Shown: positions 1-9,011 of the stretch, one piece after another
Layout: every line of letters starts with the position of its first letter
Numbering within the stretch: position 1 is the stretch's first letter
Source: Pectobacterium brasiliense
Lineage (GTDB): Bacteria > Pseudomonadota > Gammaproteobacteria > Enterobacterales > Enterobacteriaceae
DNA: 9,979 nucleotides
Direction of reading: 5' to 3'
Assembly (NCBI RefSeq): GCF_016950255.1
Contig: NZ_JACGFN010000005.1
Coordinates: 1 to 9,979, forward strand
The notes under the pieces: generated by a model
Databases searched by the model: none
Seen by the model: only the letters and a program-made list of their open reading frames with translations
Told to the model about the DNA's origin: nothing
Made by a program: the position numbers and the translations under genes

Positions 1-329
<329 letters not shown>

Positions 330-357
330 TTAACGTCTGTTTGCCGCCGGAATCATG

Positions 358-387
358 AGTATATCCCTTTCTGGCGGCTGTTGGCAA
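358..387 (-). promoter_or_regulatory. sigma-70 promoter of rraA
   Basis: On the minus strand TTGCCA (387-382) is followed, after an 18-base spacer, by TATACT (363-358). Each hexamer matches five of six consensus positions. Transcription would begin near 351, about 25 bases before the rraA ATG at 325. The inverted repeat GCCGCC (343-348) and GGCGGC (373-378) flanks the -10 element. In E. coli rraA has its own promoter with RpoS involvement; whether this copy responds to RpoS cannot be read from the sequence. Confidence 0.6.
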
Positions 388-410
388 AATCATCAAATGG
401 TTAAACTTGA

Positions 411-430
411 TGCGTATCAGTAAATACGCA
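411..430. repeat. perfect inverted repeat after menA
   Basis: TGCGTAT (411-417) and ATACGCA (424-430) form a perfect seven-pair stem with a six-base loop. It lies about 30 bases past the menA stop and upstream of the rraA promoter. There is no T-run on either side, so it is a poor intrinsic terminator; it may protect the menA mRNA 3' end or act as a protein-binding site. Confidence 0.4.
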
Positions 431-461
431 CCACTTTTCGCCCGCGCTCACTTTACCCGCA

Positions 462-1380
462 CTAACTCAATATCACGCCAACGGCGAACAGAATGTTGGT
501 CAGCAGCGCGCCTTTCACCGTTTTTTCCAGCATCGGACGCATACTGAATGCGCTGGTTTCACGCAGCACATAGCGCGCCTGCTGAATCAGCAACGGGAGC
601 GCCAGAATAAAGAGCCAGCCCGCCAGGCTGTGCAGATAAAACGTGGCAAACAGACCGAGACAAACCGGTGCCAGCAACAGCAGCATCGTGTGATAGAAGC
701 GCGCTTTTTCCGCACCAAGACGTACTGCCAGCGTGTTCTTTCCGCTGATGCGATCGTTGTCGATATCGCGCAGGTTGTTGATGTTCAGCACCGCCGTCGC
801 CAACAGACCGCAGGCCGTCGCAGGCAGCATCACGATGCTGTCGAAATGGCCGGTTTGCAGATAATACGACCCCGCGACGCTGAGCCAGCCGAAAAAGATC
901 AGCACTGAGATATCGCCGAGTCCGATATAGCCGTAGGGCTTGTTACCGACGGTATAGGTGATGGCGGCGAAAATCGCCAGCAGCCCCAGAATCAGGAAAC
1001 CAAAGATATCCGCTGGCTTTTCACACGCCAGAATCACCAAGCTCACGCCGGAAATGATGGTGAGCACCACGGTCACGATTAGCGCATTGCGCAGCTGCGT
1101 CAGCGTAATCGCCCCGGTCTGGATGCCGCGCAACGGCCCGATGCGTTCCTCGGTATCGCTGCCTTTTATCGCATCCCCATAGTCGTTCGCCAGATTGGAA
1201 AGGATTTGCAGCAGTCCGGCGGTTAACAACGCCAGTAATGCTACGCCCGGTTTAAAGCTGCTATGCCAGCTCGCGATCGCCGAGCCGGTGGACGATGGAC
1301 GCAAAAGCTAATGGCAACGTCTTTGGACGCAGGCTATCCAGCCAGGCTTTGGTTTTGCTGCTATGGGTCGATAAGGTCAT
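462..1380 (-). CDS. menA: 1,4-dihydroxy-2-naphthoate octaprenyltransferase MenA (one frameshift)
   Basis: MenA is an integral membrane UbiA-family prenyltransferase that joins the polyprenyl tail to 1,4-dihydroxy-2-naphthoate, giving demethylmenaquinone. The N-terminal piece from ATG 1378-1380 reads MTLSTHSSKTKAWLDSLRPK and continues to LAFASIV. It then jumps frame to TGSAIASW and runs to the stop at 462-464. The prenyl-diphosphate/Mg-binding motif NLANDYGDAIKGSD, the second motif NNLRDIDNDRISGKNT, and several hydrophobic segments are present. The break is one extra G:C at 1290-1291 (coding GTCCACC where GTCACC is expected). Removing it gives 305 residues, close to the 308 of E. coli. The ribosome site before this ATG is weak; longer in-frame starts exist, but the family N-terminus fits this one. 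As written, only 462-1304 forms a long uninterrupted frame. Confidence 0.93.
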
Positions 1381-1465
1381 GGTGTGCTTCAATTTTATTG
1401 ACGATTCAATTGCGTGAATCATCCGTTTATAAACAAGAAAAGTCAGTGATGGCGGCGTCAGAAAC

Positions 1466-1494
1466 AAAAGTGGGAGGCCAACGCCTCCCACTTT
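1466..1494 (-). terminator. intrinsic terminator of hslVU
   Basis: AAAGTGGGAGGC (1467-1478) pairs perfectly with GCCTCCCACTTT (1483-1494) around a CAAC loop: twelve base pairs, GC-rich in the middle. On the minus strand the stem is followed by TTTTGTTTC. It lies 31 bases past the hslU stop, so it ends the hslVU transcript and separates it from menA. Confidence 0.9.
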
Positions 1495-1524
1495 ATCGTT
1501 AATCGTGCGATCCGCGAAAACGGA

Positions 1525-2856
1525 TTATAAGATAAATCGACTCAGATCTTCATCTGCTACTAATTCATCCAGATGATTACGTACGTAATCTGCGTCAATG
1601 GTAACGCTTTGACCGTTCATTTCGCTGGCGTCGTAAGACACGTCTTCGATCAAACGCTCCATCACGGTATGCAGACGGCGTGCGCCGATATTTTCGGTGC
1701 TTTCGTTGACCTGCCAGGCGGCTTCGGCAATACGGCGGATACCATCGGCGGTGAACGAAATATTTACGCCTTCTGTCGCCATCAGCGCTTTGTACTGCTC
1801 GGTCAGCGAGGCGCTCGGTTCGGTCAGGATGCGCTCGAAATCTTCCGTGGTCAGCGCCTGCAACTCTACGCGAATCGGCAGACGCCCCTGCAATTCTGGA
1901 ATCAGATCGGACGGGCTGGCAACCTGGAACGCACCGGACGCGATAAACAGGATGTGGTCAGTTTTGACCATGCCGTGTTTGGTGGACACGGTGCAACCTT
2001 CAACCAGCGGCAGCAGGTCGCGCTGAACGCCTTCACGGGACACATCCGGGCCGGAGCTTTCGCCACGCTTACAGATTTTGTCGATCTCATCGATGAACAC
2101 GATACCGTGTTGCTCAACGGCTTCAATCGCCTGCTGTTTCAGCTCTTCCGGGTTCACCAGCTTGGCGGCTTCTTCTTCTATCAGCAGCTTGAAGGCATCT
2201 TTAATTTTGACCTTACGGGCTTTCTGCTTCTGTCCTGCCAGATTCTGGAACATGGACTGGAGCTGGTTGGTCATTTCTTCCATGCCTGGAGGAGCCATGA
2301 TCTCTACGCCAACGGGGGCGGCTGCCAGATCGATCTCGATCTCTTTGTCGTCCAACTGGCCTTCACGCAGTTTCTTGCGGAATGCCTGACGTGCAGCGGA
2401 AGGTTCCTGCGTGCTTTCTGATTGTCCCCAGTTGTTTTTCGCCGGAGGAATCAGTACATCCAGAATGCGGTCTTCCGCCATCTCTTCCGCACGGAAGCGG
2501 TTTTTTTCGATGGACTGAAGGCGCACCATTTTGATCGCGGAATCCGTCAGATCGCGGATGATGGAGTCAACTTCTTTACCTACGTAGCCCACTTCGGTGA
2601 ATTTAGTGGCTTCCACTTTGATGAACGGCGCATTGGCGAGCTTCGCCAGACGGCGAGCGATTTCGGTTTTACCGACGCCGGTCGGACCGATCATGAGAAT
2701 ATTTTTAGGCGTCACTTCATGACGAAGTGCTTCGTCCAACTGCATGCGGCGCCAGCGGTTACGCAGCGCGATGGAAACAGCGCGTTTCGCTTTATGCTGG
2801 CCGATGATATAGCTGTCGAGTTCGCTGACTATCTCGCGCGGGGTCATTTCAGACAT
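1525..2856 (-). CDS. hslU: HslU, ATPase subunit of the HslVU protease
   Basis: HslU (ClpY) is the AAA+ unfoldase that forms a hexameric ring, recognises substrates and threads them into the HslV peptidase. The frame is intact at 443 residues, the same as E. coli. Visible features are Walker A GPTGVGKT (57-64), the pore loop GYVG (90-93), the intermediate I-domain (about 110-240, including [17 protein letters not shown]), Walker B VFIDEID (about residue 255), the sensor/arginine region [14 protein letters not shown], and the C-terminal EDLSRFIL tail that docks on HslV. The ATG (2854-2856) has an AAGGAT ribosome site (2862-2867) that overlaps the hslV stop, with nine bases between the genes, so translation is probably coupled. 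There are no indels or missing motifs. Confidence 0.98.
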   Translation of the reverse strand: MSEMTPREIVSELDSYIIGQHKAKRAVSIALRNRWRRMQLDEALRHEVTPKNILMIGPTGVGKTEIARRLAKLANAPFIKVEATKFTEVGYVGKEVDSIIRDLTDSAIKMVRLQSIEKNRFRAEEMAEDRILDVLIPPAKNNWGQSESTQEPSAARQAFRKKLREGQLDDKEIEIDLAAAPVGVEIMAPPGMEEMTNQLQSMFQNLAGQKQKARKVKIKDAFKLLIEEEAAKLVNPEELKQQAIEAVEQHGIVFIDEIDKICKRGESSGPDVSREGVQRDLLPLVEGCTVSTKHGMVKTDHILFIASGAFQVASPSDLIPELQGRLPIRVELQALTTEDFERILTEPSASLTEQYKALMATEGVNISFTADGIRRIAEAAWQVNESTENIGARRLHTVMERLIEDVSYDASEMNGQSVTIDADYVRNHLDELVADEDLSRFIL

Positions 2857-2865
2857 AGTTGATCC

Positions 2866-3396
2866 TTACGCCTTGGAGGCTAATTCTTCTATCGTGTGGA
2901 ACTGGTTGGTGTAGATACAGATGTCGCCAGCAATCCCCAGAGATTTCTCGACGATATCACGCGCACCCAGCTCGGTGTTTTCCAGTAAAGCACGCGCGGC
3001 AGCCTGTGCATAAGGACCGCCGGAACCAATCGCGATCAGATCGTTTTCAGGCTGCACGACATCACCATTACCGGTAATGATCAGCGAGGCATTTTCGTCC
3101 GCAACGGCTAACAGGGCTTCCAGCTTGCGTAGCATACGGTCAGTACGCCAGTCTTTCGCCAGCTCGACGGCAGCTTTCACCAGATGACCCTGATGTAATT
3201 CCAGCTTGCGCTCAAAAAGCTCAAAAAGGGTGAAGGCATCCGCCGTGCCGCCTGCGAAACCGGCGATGACGCGGTCATGGTAGAGACGACGCACTTTACG
3301 CACGTTGCCTTTCATCACGGTGTTGCCCAGAGTGGCTTGTCCATCACCGCCAATGACCACCTGGCCGTTGCGGCGTACGCTTACAATTGTTGTCAC
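2866..3396 (-). CDS. hslV: HslV, peptidase subunit of the HslVU protease
   Basis: HslV (ClpQ) is the double-ring threonine protease of the bacterial proteasome-like complex, with HslU as its ATPase partner; it degrades misfolded and regulatory proteins after heat stress. The frame is intact at 176 residues. After removal of the initiator Met the chain starts [10 protein letters not shown], exposing the catalytic N-terminal Thr. The proteasome-type core is clear: [55 protein letters not shown]. The start is GTG (3394-3396), chosen because it places Thr second and has a GGGGA ribosome site (3404-3408) seven bases upstream. It is the first gene of hslVU, driven by the candidate heat-shock promoter at 3456-3484. 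Confidence 0.98.
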   Translation of the reverse strand: MTTIVSVRRNGQVVIGGDGQATLGNTVMKGNVRKVRRLYHDRVIAGFAGGTADAFTLFELFERKLELHQGHLVKAAVELAKDWRTDRMLRKLEALLAVADENASLIITGNGDVVQPENDLIAIGSGGPYAQAAARALLENTELGARDIVEKSLGIAGDICIYTNQFHTIEELASKA

Positions 3397-3410
3397 GAGT
3401 CAGTCCCCGT

Positions 3411-3441
3411 TTGAAGAAAAAGATCCCCGCATGATTCGGGG
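3411..3441 (-). terminator. hairpin with T-run: ftsN terminator / hslVU 5' leader stem-loop
   Basis: On the minus strand CCCCG (3441-3437) and CGGGG (3429-3425) flank a seven-base loop and are followed by ATCTTTTTCTTC. This has the form of an intrinsic terminator for ftsN. It also lies downstream of the candidate hslVU promoter and so inside that mRNA's leader. In E. coli a stem-loop in the hslVU leader is reported to stabilise the message, so this hairpin may do either or both. Confidence 0.6.
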
Positions 3442-3455
3442 CACATTGAAGTTAT

Positions 3456-3484
3456 AGATGGGGGAAGGCGTGGGGTTTTTCAAC
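3456..3484 (-). promoter_or_regulatory. sigma-32 (heat-shock) promoter of hslVU
   Basis: On the minus strand GTTGAA (3484-3479), one mismatch from the sigma-32 -35 core CTTGAA, is followed after 15 bases by CCCCATCT (3463-3456), a full match to the -10 consensus CCCCATNT. The expected start of transcription is near 3449, giving a leader of about 53 bases before the hslV GTG. The -35 box covers part of the ftsN stop codon (3480-3482). HslVU is a classic sigma-32 operon in E. coli, so function and motif agree. Confidence 0.75.
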
Positions 3485-4340
3485 CCCCGCTGGCAAGAGG
3501 AATACAGTTTGATGCGCCCGCGCCCTTAAGACGTTGGATCATGCTATCTGCGGCAGCACGGTTGTTATAAGGCCCAAGCATAATACGGTTCCAGCCGCCG
3601 TTAGAGGTGATGCGGCTTTCGATACCGGCAAACGCCAGCTGTGCTCTGACCGATTCGGCAGGATCCATGGTTTTGAAGGAGCCACATTGGATCGCCCAGC
3701 GCTGGGTTTTCTCGGCTTTTGGCGCTTCAGGCTGTTTGACCGGCTGTTGCTTCGGTGCTTCCTGTTTTGCTGCTTCATGTCTCGGCACAACAGGTGTCGT
3801 TTGCGTGACCGCAGGTGCGCGTGTGGCGGGTTGCGTTGTTACGACAGGCGGCTGCTGCATCGATTGGGTCGGCGGCTTGATTGTCACCTGAGAGCGCGGA
3901 ACCTGCGTCTGGTCGTTATACGGCACTTCGGAAAGCTGCGTTGGCTGACGACGCATATCAGACTGCATCTGTTCCAGCAGCTGGCGCTGTTCGTCCGTCA
4001 ACTGCACTGGCGACTGAATTTCGCCACCCGCGGAAGGCTCCGTTGGCGTCGTGACGCCCAACTGACGATTTTCCAGTTCTTTGATGTAGCGCCAGCGTTC
4101 TTCCGGTTTGGGGGGCAGCCCGTTACCTTTGCCTGCATTCTGATGCGGCAGGACGGGTGAATCGTCCGGTTTATTATGGGCGATAAAGTACAGACCGCCC
4201 GCGAAGGTGACCAAAACGGCAACAGCGAGTGCGATCATCGTTTTGGACGCACCTGAAGCCTTGCCTTTTTTCCGGCTATTTGTCGTTTTCCGGCGCGTCC
4301 CTGATGAACGTCCCCGGCTCACGTAGTCTCTTTGTGCCAC
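3480..4340 (-). CDS. ftsN: cell division protein FtsN
   Basis: FtsN is a bitopic inner-membrane protein that triggers septal peptidoglycan synthesis through FtsA and the FtsQLB-FtsWI complex. The frame is intact at 286 residues, shorter than the 319 of E. coli because the low-complexity linker is reduced. In order: a basic cytoplasmic tail with RDYVSRG, including Asp5 of the FtsA-binding region; one membrane helix (about 35-55, MIALAVAVLVTFAGGLYFIA); the periplasmic activation segment GLPPKPEERWRYIKELE (74-90, with W83, Y85, L89); a Gln/Pro/Thr-rich linker (about 130-210); and a C-terminal SPOR domain (about 214-284) that binds denuded glycan, with the paired cysteines C219 and C279. The start is GTG (4338-4340); the preceding ribosome site is poor. 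It lies 88 bases downstream of cytR. Confidence 0.97.
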   Translation of the reverse strand: MAQRDYVSRGRSSGTRRKTTNSRKKGKASGASKTMIALAVAVLVTFAGGLYFIAHNKPDDSPVLPHQNAGKGNGLPPKPEERWRYIKELENRQLGVTTPTEPSAGGEIQSPVQLTDEQRQLLEQMQSDMRRQPTQLSEVPYNDQTQVPRSQVTIKPPTQSMQQPPVVTTQPATRAPAVTQTTPVVPRHEAAKQEAPKQQPVKQPEAPKAEKTQRWAIQCGSFKTMDPAESVRAQLAFAGIESRITSNGGWNRIMLGPYNNRAAADSMIQRLKGAGASNCIPLASGG

Positions 4341-4428
4341 TGTCGTTTCGCTGTGAATTGATAGGTAAATAATATAATTAGGGGGTCATGTTACTGAACC
4401 CTCAAATATTTGACCAGCACCTGAAGTC
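4341..4428 (-). promoter_or_regulatory. cytR-ftsN intergenic region, candidate ftsN control
   Basis: The stretch is AT-rich. It holds a perfect 12-base palindrome TCAAATATTTGA (4402-4413), a bulged hairpin (4383-4388 with 4395-4401), and overlapping -10-like hexamers TATATT/TATTAT on the minus strand just past the hairpin, with no good -35. The hairpin lacks a continuous T-run, so it is at best a weak cytR terminator. A promoter for ftsN is likely here or upstream, but I cannot fix its position. Confidence 0.35.
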
Positions 4429-5472
4429 TTAAAGCCTGTTACGGGCGTAATTCGGCGCGGCGACGCTGTCGCGTATGACCAGCTCACTGGACAACAGACG
4501 GGAACCGCTTTGTACCGTGTTACCTTGCAACTGCTCTAAGAGTAGCAGCATTGCCTCGCGTCCGATCTGATAACGAGGCTGGGCGACAGAAGTTAGAGGC
4601 GGCCAGCTGTACTGCGCCTGTTCGATATCATCGAAACCGATAATTGAGAGGTCGCGCGGGATATCCAGCCCCATCTTTCTGGCCTGCGCCAGCACGCCCA
4701 GCGCCATGAGATCGCTATGACAGAAGACTGCACTGGGCGGCTGAGGATGTTGCATCAGCGCAATCAGGCCGTTTATCCCGGTTTCGTAGGTGAAATCGCC
4801 CCGAAAGATATACTGATTATCGATAAGAATCCCGTTGCGGCGCAGGGCCTGAATATATCCCTGGAGGCGATATTGGCTCAGGTGCATGTGCTCTGGCCCC
4901 GCAATGCAGGCGATGCGTTGATGACCCGCCTGATACAGATAGTGTACGGCTTCAAAGGCGGCGGTCAGGTTATCGATATGCACGGTGGGTAGCGCCAGAT
5001 CCGGTGAGAACTCATTCGCCATCACCATCGGCGGCAGATTACGCTGCTCTTCCTGGCCTGCGTCAAACGGCAGATTAGAGCCGAGTAACAGCATGCCGTC
5101 GATCTGTTTGGTAATAATCAGGTCGACAAAGGTTTTTTCTTTCTGATGCTGGTGAGCACAATCGCCAATCAACACCAGATAGCCGTGTTCGGCTGCCGTT
5201 TCCTCGATCCCGCGAAATATTTCGGAGAAATAAGGATCGCAGATATCCGGGACGATCGTCAGGATCGTGCGCGATTCGTTACGCTTGAGATTCCTGTTGA
5301 GTGCGTGAGGCGAATAGCCAACGGCGATGACAGCCTGCTCGACCTTCCTACGGGTGGTCGCAGAGACTTTCTCTGGGTTCATTAACGTTCGGGATACGGT
5401 CGCGGTGGAAACGCCCGCTTCATCCGCCACGTCTTTCATCGTCGCCGTGGTGACGCCTTTCTTCTGCTTCAA
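4429..5472 (-). CDS. cytR: CytR, LacI-family nucleoside-catabolism repressor
   Basis: CytR represses nucleoside uptake and catabolism genes (deo, udp, cdd, nupG, tsx in E. coli) cooperatively with cAMP-CRP and is induced by cytidine. The frame is intact at 347 residues against 341 in E. coli. It starts with an N-terminal LacI helix-turn-helix, TMKDVADEAGVSTATVSRTL (11-30), followed by the hinge around VGYSPHALNRNLKRNESRT and a periplasmic-binding-protein-like effector domain (IVPDICDPYFSEI, LIGDCAHQHQ, IITKQIDGMLLLGS, LPPMVMANEFSP, GEDFTYE-like and SIIGFDD blocks). The CytR-specific strings NLPPMVMANEF and DICDPYFSE separate it from PurR and RbsR. The start is TTG (5470-5472), supported by a strong AAGGAG ribosome site (5480-5485) seven bases upstream and by family alignment. 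A hairpin ends two bases before that site. Confidence 0.96.
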   Translation of the reverse strand: MKQKKGVTTATMKDVADEAGVSTATVSRTLMNPEKVSATTRRKVEQAVIAVGYSPHALNRNLKRNESRTILTIVPDICDPYFSEIFRGIEETAAEHGYLVLIGDCAHQHQKEKTFVDLIITKQIDGMLLLGSNLPFDAGQEEQRNLPPMVMANEFSPDLALPTVHIDNLTAAFEAVHYLYQAGHQRIACIAGPEHMHLSQYRLQGYIQALRRNGILIDNQYIFRGDFTYETGINGLIALMQHPQPPSAVFCHSDLMALGVLAQARKMGLDIPRDLSIIGFDDIEQAQYSWPPLTSVAQPRYQIGREAMLLLLEQLQGNTVQSGSRLLSSELVIRDSVAAPNYARNRL

Positions 5473-5487
5473 CGCTTTTCTCCTTGC

Positions 5488-5516
5488 GTCAGCGTTAACT
5501 GGCGCTGACTGTCAGC
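5488..5516 (-). promoter_or_regulatory. cytR leader hairpins beside the ribosome site
   Basis: GTCAGCG (5488-5494) and CGCTGAC (5503-5509) form a perfect seven-pair stem. A third copy, GTCAGC (5511-5516), can instead pair with the middle element as GCTGA-CTG-TCAGC (5504-5516). The two folds exclude each other. The longer one ends two bases from the AAGGAG ribosome site of cytR, so it could tune translation of this TTG-started gene. The function is inferred; the repeats are seen. Confidence 0.4.
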
Positions 5517-5656
5517 AGAACGCCCCTGTCTACTGACTTTCTATGATTACGGGTAACGCTTTTTGGGGACGGTATGCCGATGGAACGGCGCTATACCTGA
5601 GTACACGATCTGACCTCAGTAAACGGCTGGCCTCAGCATACGGCCTACGCAGACAG

Positions 5657-5719
5657 TGATAACAGATTGAACGCAGGTTTTGTTGCTTAATTTGCACAGA
5701 AAGTGTGATGAATATCGTG
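5657..5719 (-). promoter_or_regulatory. candidate cytR promoter with CRP and CytR-like sites
   Basis: TGTGA (5704-5708) is a perfect CRP left half; the right half TCGTG (5715-5719) is poor. A -10-like TTATCA (5662-5657, minus strand) would start transcription near 5650, which puts the CRP centre at about -61.5, the class I spacing. Between them GTTGCTTA (5682-5689) and ATTTGCAC (5690-5697) resemble direct repeats of the CytR octamer GTTGCATT. The -35 is weak, as is common for CRP-dependent promoters. E. coli cytR is CRP-activated and autoregulated, which makes this layout plausible. Confidence 0.4.
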
Positions 5720-5780
5720 TTCTCGACGCCGATCGCAAAAAATGAGTGGCAAGAAACCGAAATGGCGCTAACAGGAAGCG

Positions 5781-8044
<2,264 letters not shown>

Positions 8045-8117
8045 TCATGCGCGACGCGGGGTGAAAATAACGCAAGGCGCTAGTGTACATGCTGCGAGGG
8101 ATAATGTGTGGATGCGA

Positions 8118-8146
8118 TTGCATCAGGGTAGCGGATTCTGTATGAT
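8118..8146 (+). promoter_or_regulatory. candidate rpmE promoter
   Basis: TTGCAT (8118-8123), then a 17-base spacer, then TATGAT (8141-8146): a good -10, preceded by TG, with a moderate -35. The start would be near 8153, about 100 bases before the rpmE ATG. A second -10-like TATACA (8184-8189) has no good -35. The rest of the 272-base priA-rpmE gap must also hold the divergent priA promoter, which I cannot place. Confidence 0.4.
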
Positions 8147-8152
8147 CCGCCG

Positions 8153-8253
8153 CCATTGTGCCGTTTGCATAATGAAACTTACTTATACAACTTTCGTGTG
8201 GTGTCTGGCGGAACAGGGCTGGATAGCGACACGGCCTTAACTGAGGTTTCCCC
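8153..8253 (+). promoter_or_regulatory. rpmE mRNA leader, candidate L31 autoregulatory element
   Basis: The leader upstream of rpmE can fold with either CGTGT (8195-8199) or GTGTC (8201-8205) pairing to the GACACG block at 8228-8233, closing a G-rich loop. The modest GAGG ribosome site (8243-8246) lies ten bases beyond, seven bases before the ATG. In E. coli and other gammaproteobacteria rpmE is repressed by its own product through a structured leader; this region is in the right place. A match to the known leader family has not been tested here. Confidence 0.45.
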
Positions 8254-8470
8254 ATGAAAAAAGGTATTCACCCGAATTATTCTGCAGTTACTGTAACTTG
8301 CTCTTGCGGTAACGTGATCAAGACCCATTCTACCGTGGGTCGTGACCTGAACCTGGACGTTTGTGGCGAATGCCACCCGTTCTACCACCGGCAAACAACG
8401 TGATGTTGCAACTGGTGGCCGTGTTGACCGCTTCAACAAGCGTTTCTCCGTTCCAGGCGCTAAAAAATAA
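8254..8470 (+). CDS. rpmE: 50S ribosomal protein bL31 (one frameshift)
   Basis: bL31 sits on the central protuberance of the large subunit and forms an intersubunit bridge with the small subunit. The chain starts [20 protein letters not shown] and carries all four zinc ligands (C16, C18, C37, C40), so it is the zinc-containing form rather than the YkgM-type paralogue. After HPFY the frame breaks. One extra C at 8385-8386 (TACCACCGG where TACACCGG is expected) gives a premature TGA at 8401-8403. In the next frame the sequence continues [20 protein letters not shown] and ends PGAKK, TAA 8468-8470. Removing the base restores 71 residues. It is the only plus-strand gene here, with an ATG at 8254, and is followed by its own terminator. 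As this gene is highly conserved and important for growth, error is likelier than real truncation. Confidence 0.95.
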
Positions 8471-8518
8471 GTTCTACTGGCCAATTGGCATCGTCCCTTT
8501 TGGCATAGTAACTTTCTG

Positions 8519-8550
8519 CAAAGGCACCGACAGGTGCCTTTGTTGTTTCT
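8519..8550 (+). terminator. intrinsic terminator of rpmE
   Basis: CAAAGGCACC (8519-8528) pairs perfectly with GGTGCCTTTG (8533-8542) around a GACA loop and is followed by TTGTTTCT. The stem of ten pairs lies 48 bases past the rpmE stop. It would also oppose any read-through from hicB on the other strand. Confidence 0.85.
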
Positions 8551-8566
8551 GGTGTGTCAGTGCTAT

Positions 8567-8982
8567 TTATCGGGAAGACGAGATTCGCTCTAATGCCGCC
8601 TGCGCGAGAAAACCTGAGCGGCTTTTAAATTCAGGATTACTCGCCACGCAACGGTCAATTCGGGTCAATCAGCGATTTAGGCAGCGTGACGTTAATTTTT
8701 TCTGAACCGCCCATTAAACGCGTCACATCGATATCAACAACCCGCCCACGTGTACCCGGCGTATTCTGCGCTTTTTGCCAATTTGCCTACTGACGACACG
8801 GTAGGAAACATCCTGACCCATCTCGATCAGCAGTTCGATATGTCCGGTAATCGCCTCTTTAGCATTCGCGATGGCATCGTCTAGCGTATCGCCTGCAGAA
8901 AAACAAGCCCGGTAGATCTGGCACTGTTACACCGTATGCGTGGGTATCGTCGCCTGCTTCAATTGCAATCGGAATAAAACAT
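8567..8982 (-). pseudogene. hicB: HicB-family antitoxin, broken by about five one-base insertions
   Basis: Reading across frames gives a 136-residue HicB antitoxin: MFIPIAIEAGDDTHAYGVTV, PDLPG-CFSAGDTLDDAIANA, KEAITGHIELLIEMGQDVS, VGKLAKSAEYAGYTWAVVD, then KINVTLPKSLIDRIDRCVAS and a SGFLAQAALERI end. The N-terminal half is the HicB-type degraded RNase H fold that neutralises HicA. The C-terminal part looks like a ribbon-helix-helix DNA-binding segment for operon autoregulation. Extra bases lie at 8976-8979, 8905-8906, 8803, 8741-8743 and 8662-8664; their removal leaves exactly 137 codons. ATG 8980-8982 has an AGAGG ribosome site, and the gene follows hicA by 29 bases. As written it encodes no functional protein; the breaks match those in nearby housekeeping genes, so it may be intact in the organism. 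Confidence 0.85.
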
Positions 8983-9011
8983 AATTAAAGCCTCTTCGAG
9001 TCAGCGATGAG

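Larger units (their letters stand above)
5473..5780 (-). other. 308-base cytR-priA intergenic region
   Basis: There is no gene in this stretch; the 5530-5814 minus frame has no recognisable content and runs into the 3' end of priA in another frame. It holds the cytR ribosome site and leader hairpins (5488-5516), small repeats (CTGAG/CTCAG at 5597-5601, 5615-5619 and 5632-5636), the candidate cytR promoter with CRP and CytR-like sites (5657-5719), and a direct repeat GCGCTAAC next to the priA stop (5764-5771, 5779-5786). I see no strong terminator for priA. Confidence 0.6.

Noticed and set aside
411..430. Intrinsic terminator for menA
   Set aside because: The stem is perfect, but no T-run follows on either strand, so it is listed only as an inverted repeat.
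1573..2421. Long plus-strand open frame (282 codons) antisense to hslU
   Set aside because: Its translation has no recognisable domain, it lacks a good ribosome site, and it is explained by codon bias of the intact hslU on the other strand.
3534..4160. Plus-strand frame of 208 codons antisense to ftsN
   Set aside because: Low-complexity Arg/Leu/Cys-rich product produced by the repetitive ftsN linker; a shadow.
8385..8386. Programmed frameshift in rpmE or priA
   Set aside because: There is no slippery heptamer and no stimulatory pairing at the sites, and family members are encoded in one frame; one extra base explains each case.
8361..8705. Plus-strand frame running from rpmE through its terminator
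   Set aside because: It crosses a strong terminator and mixes out-of-frame rpmE with antisense hicB; it exists because of the extra base in rpmE.
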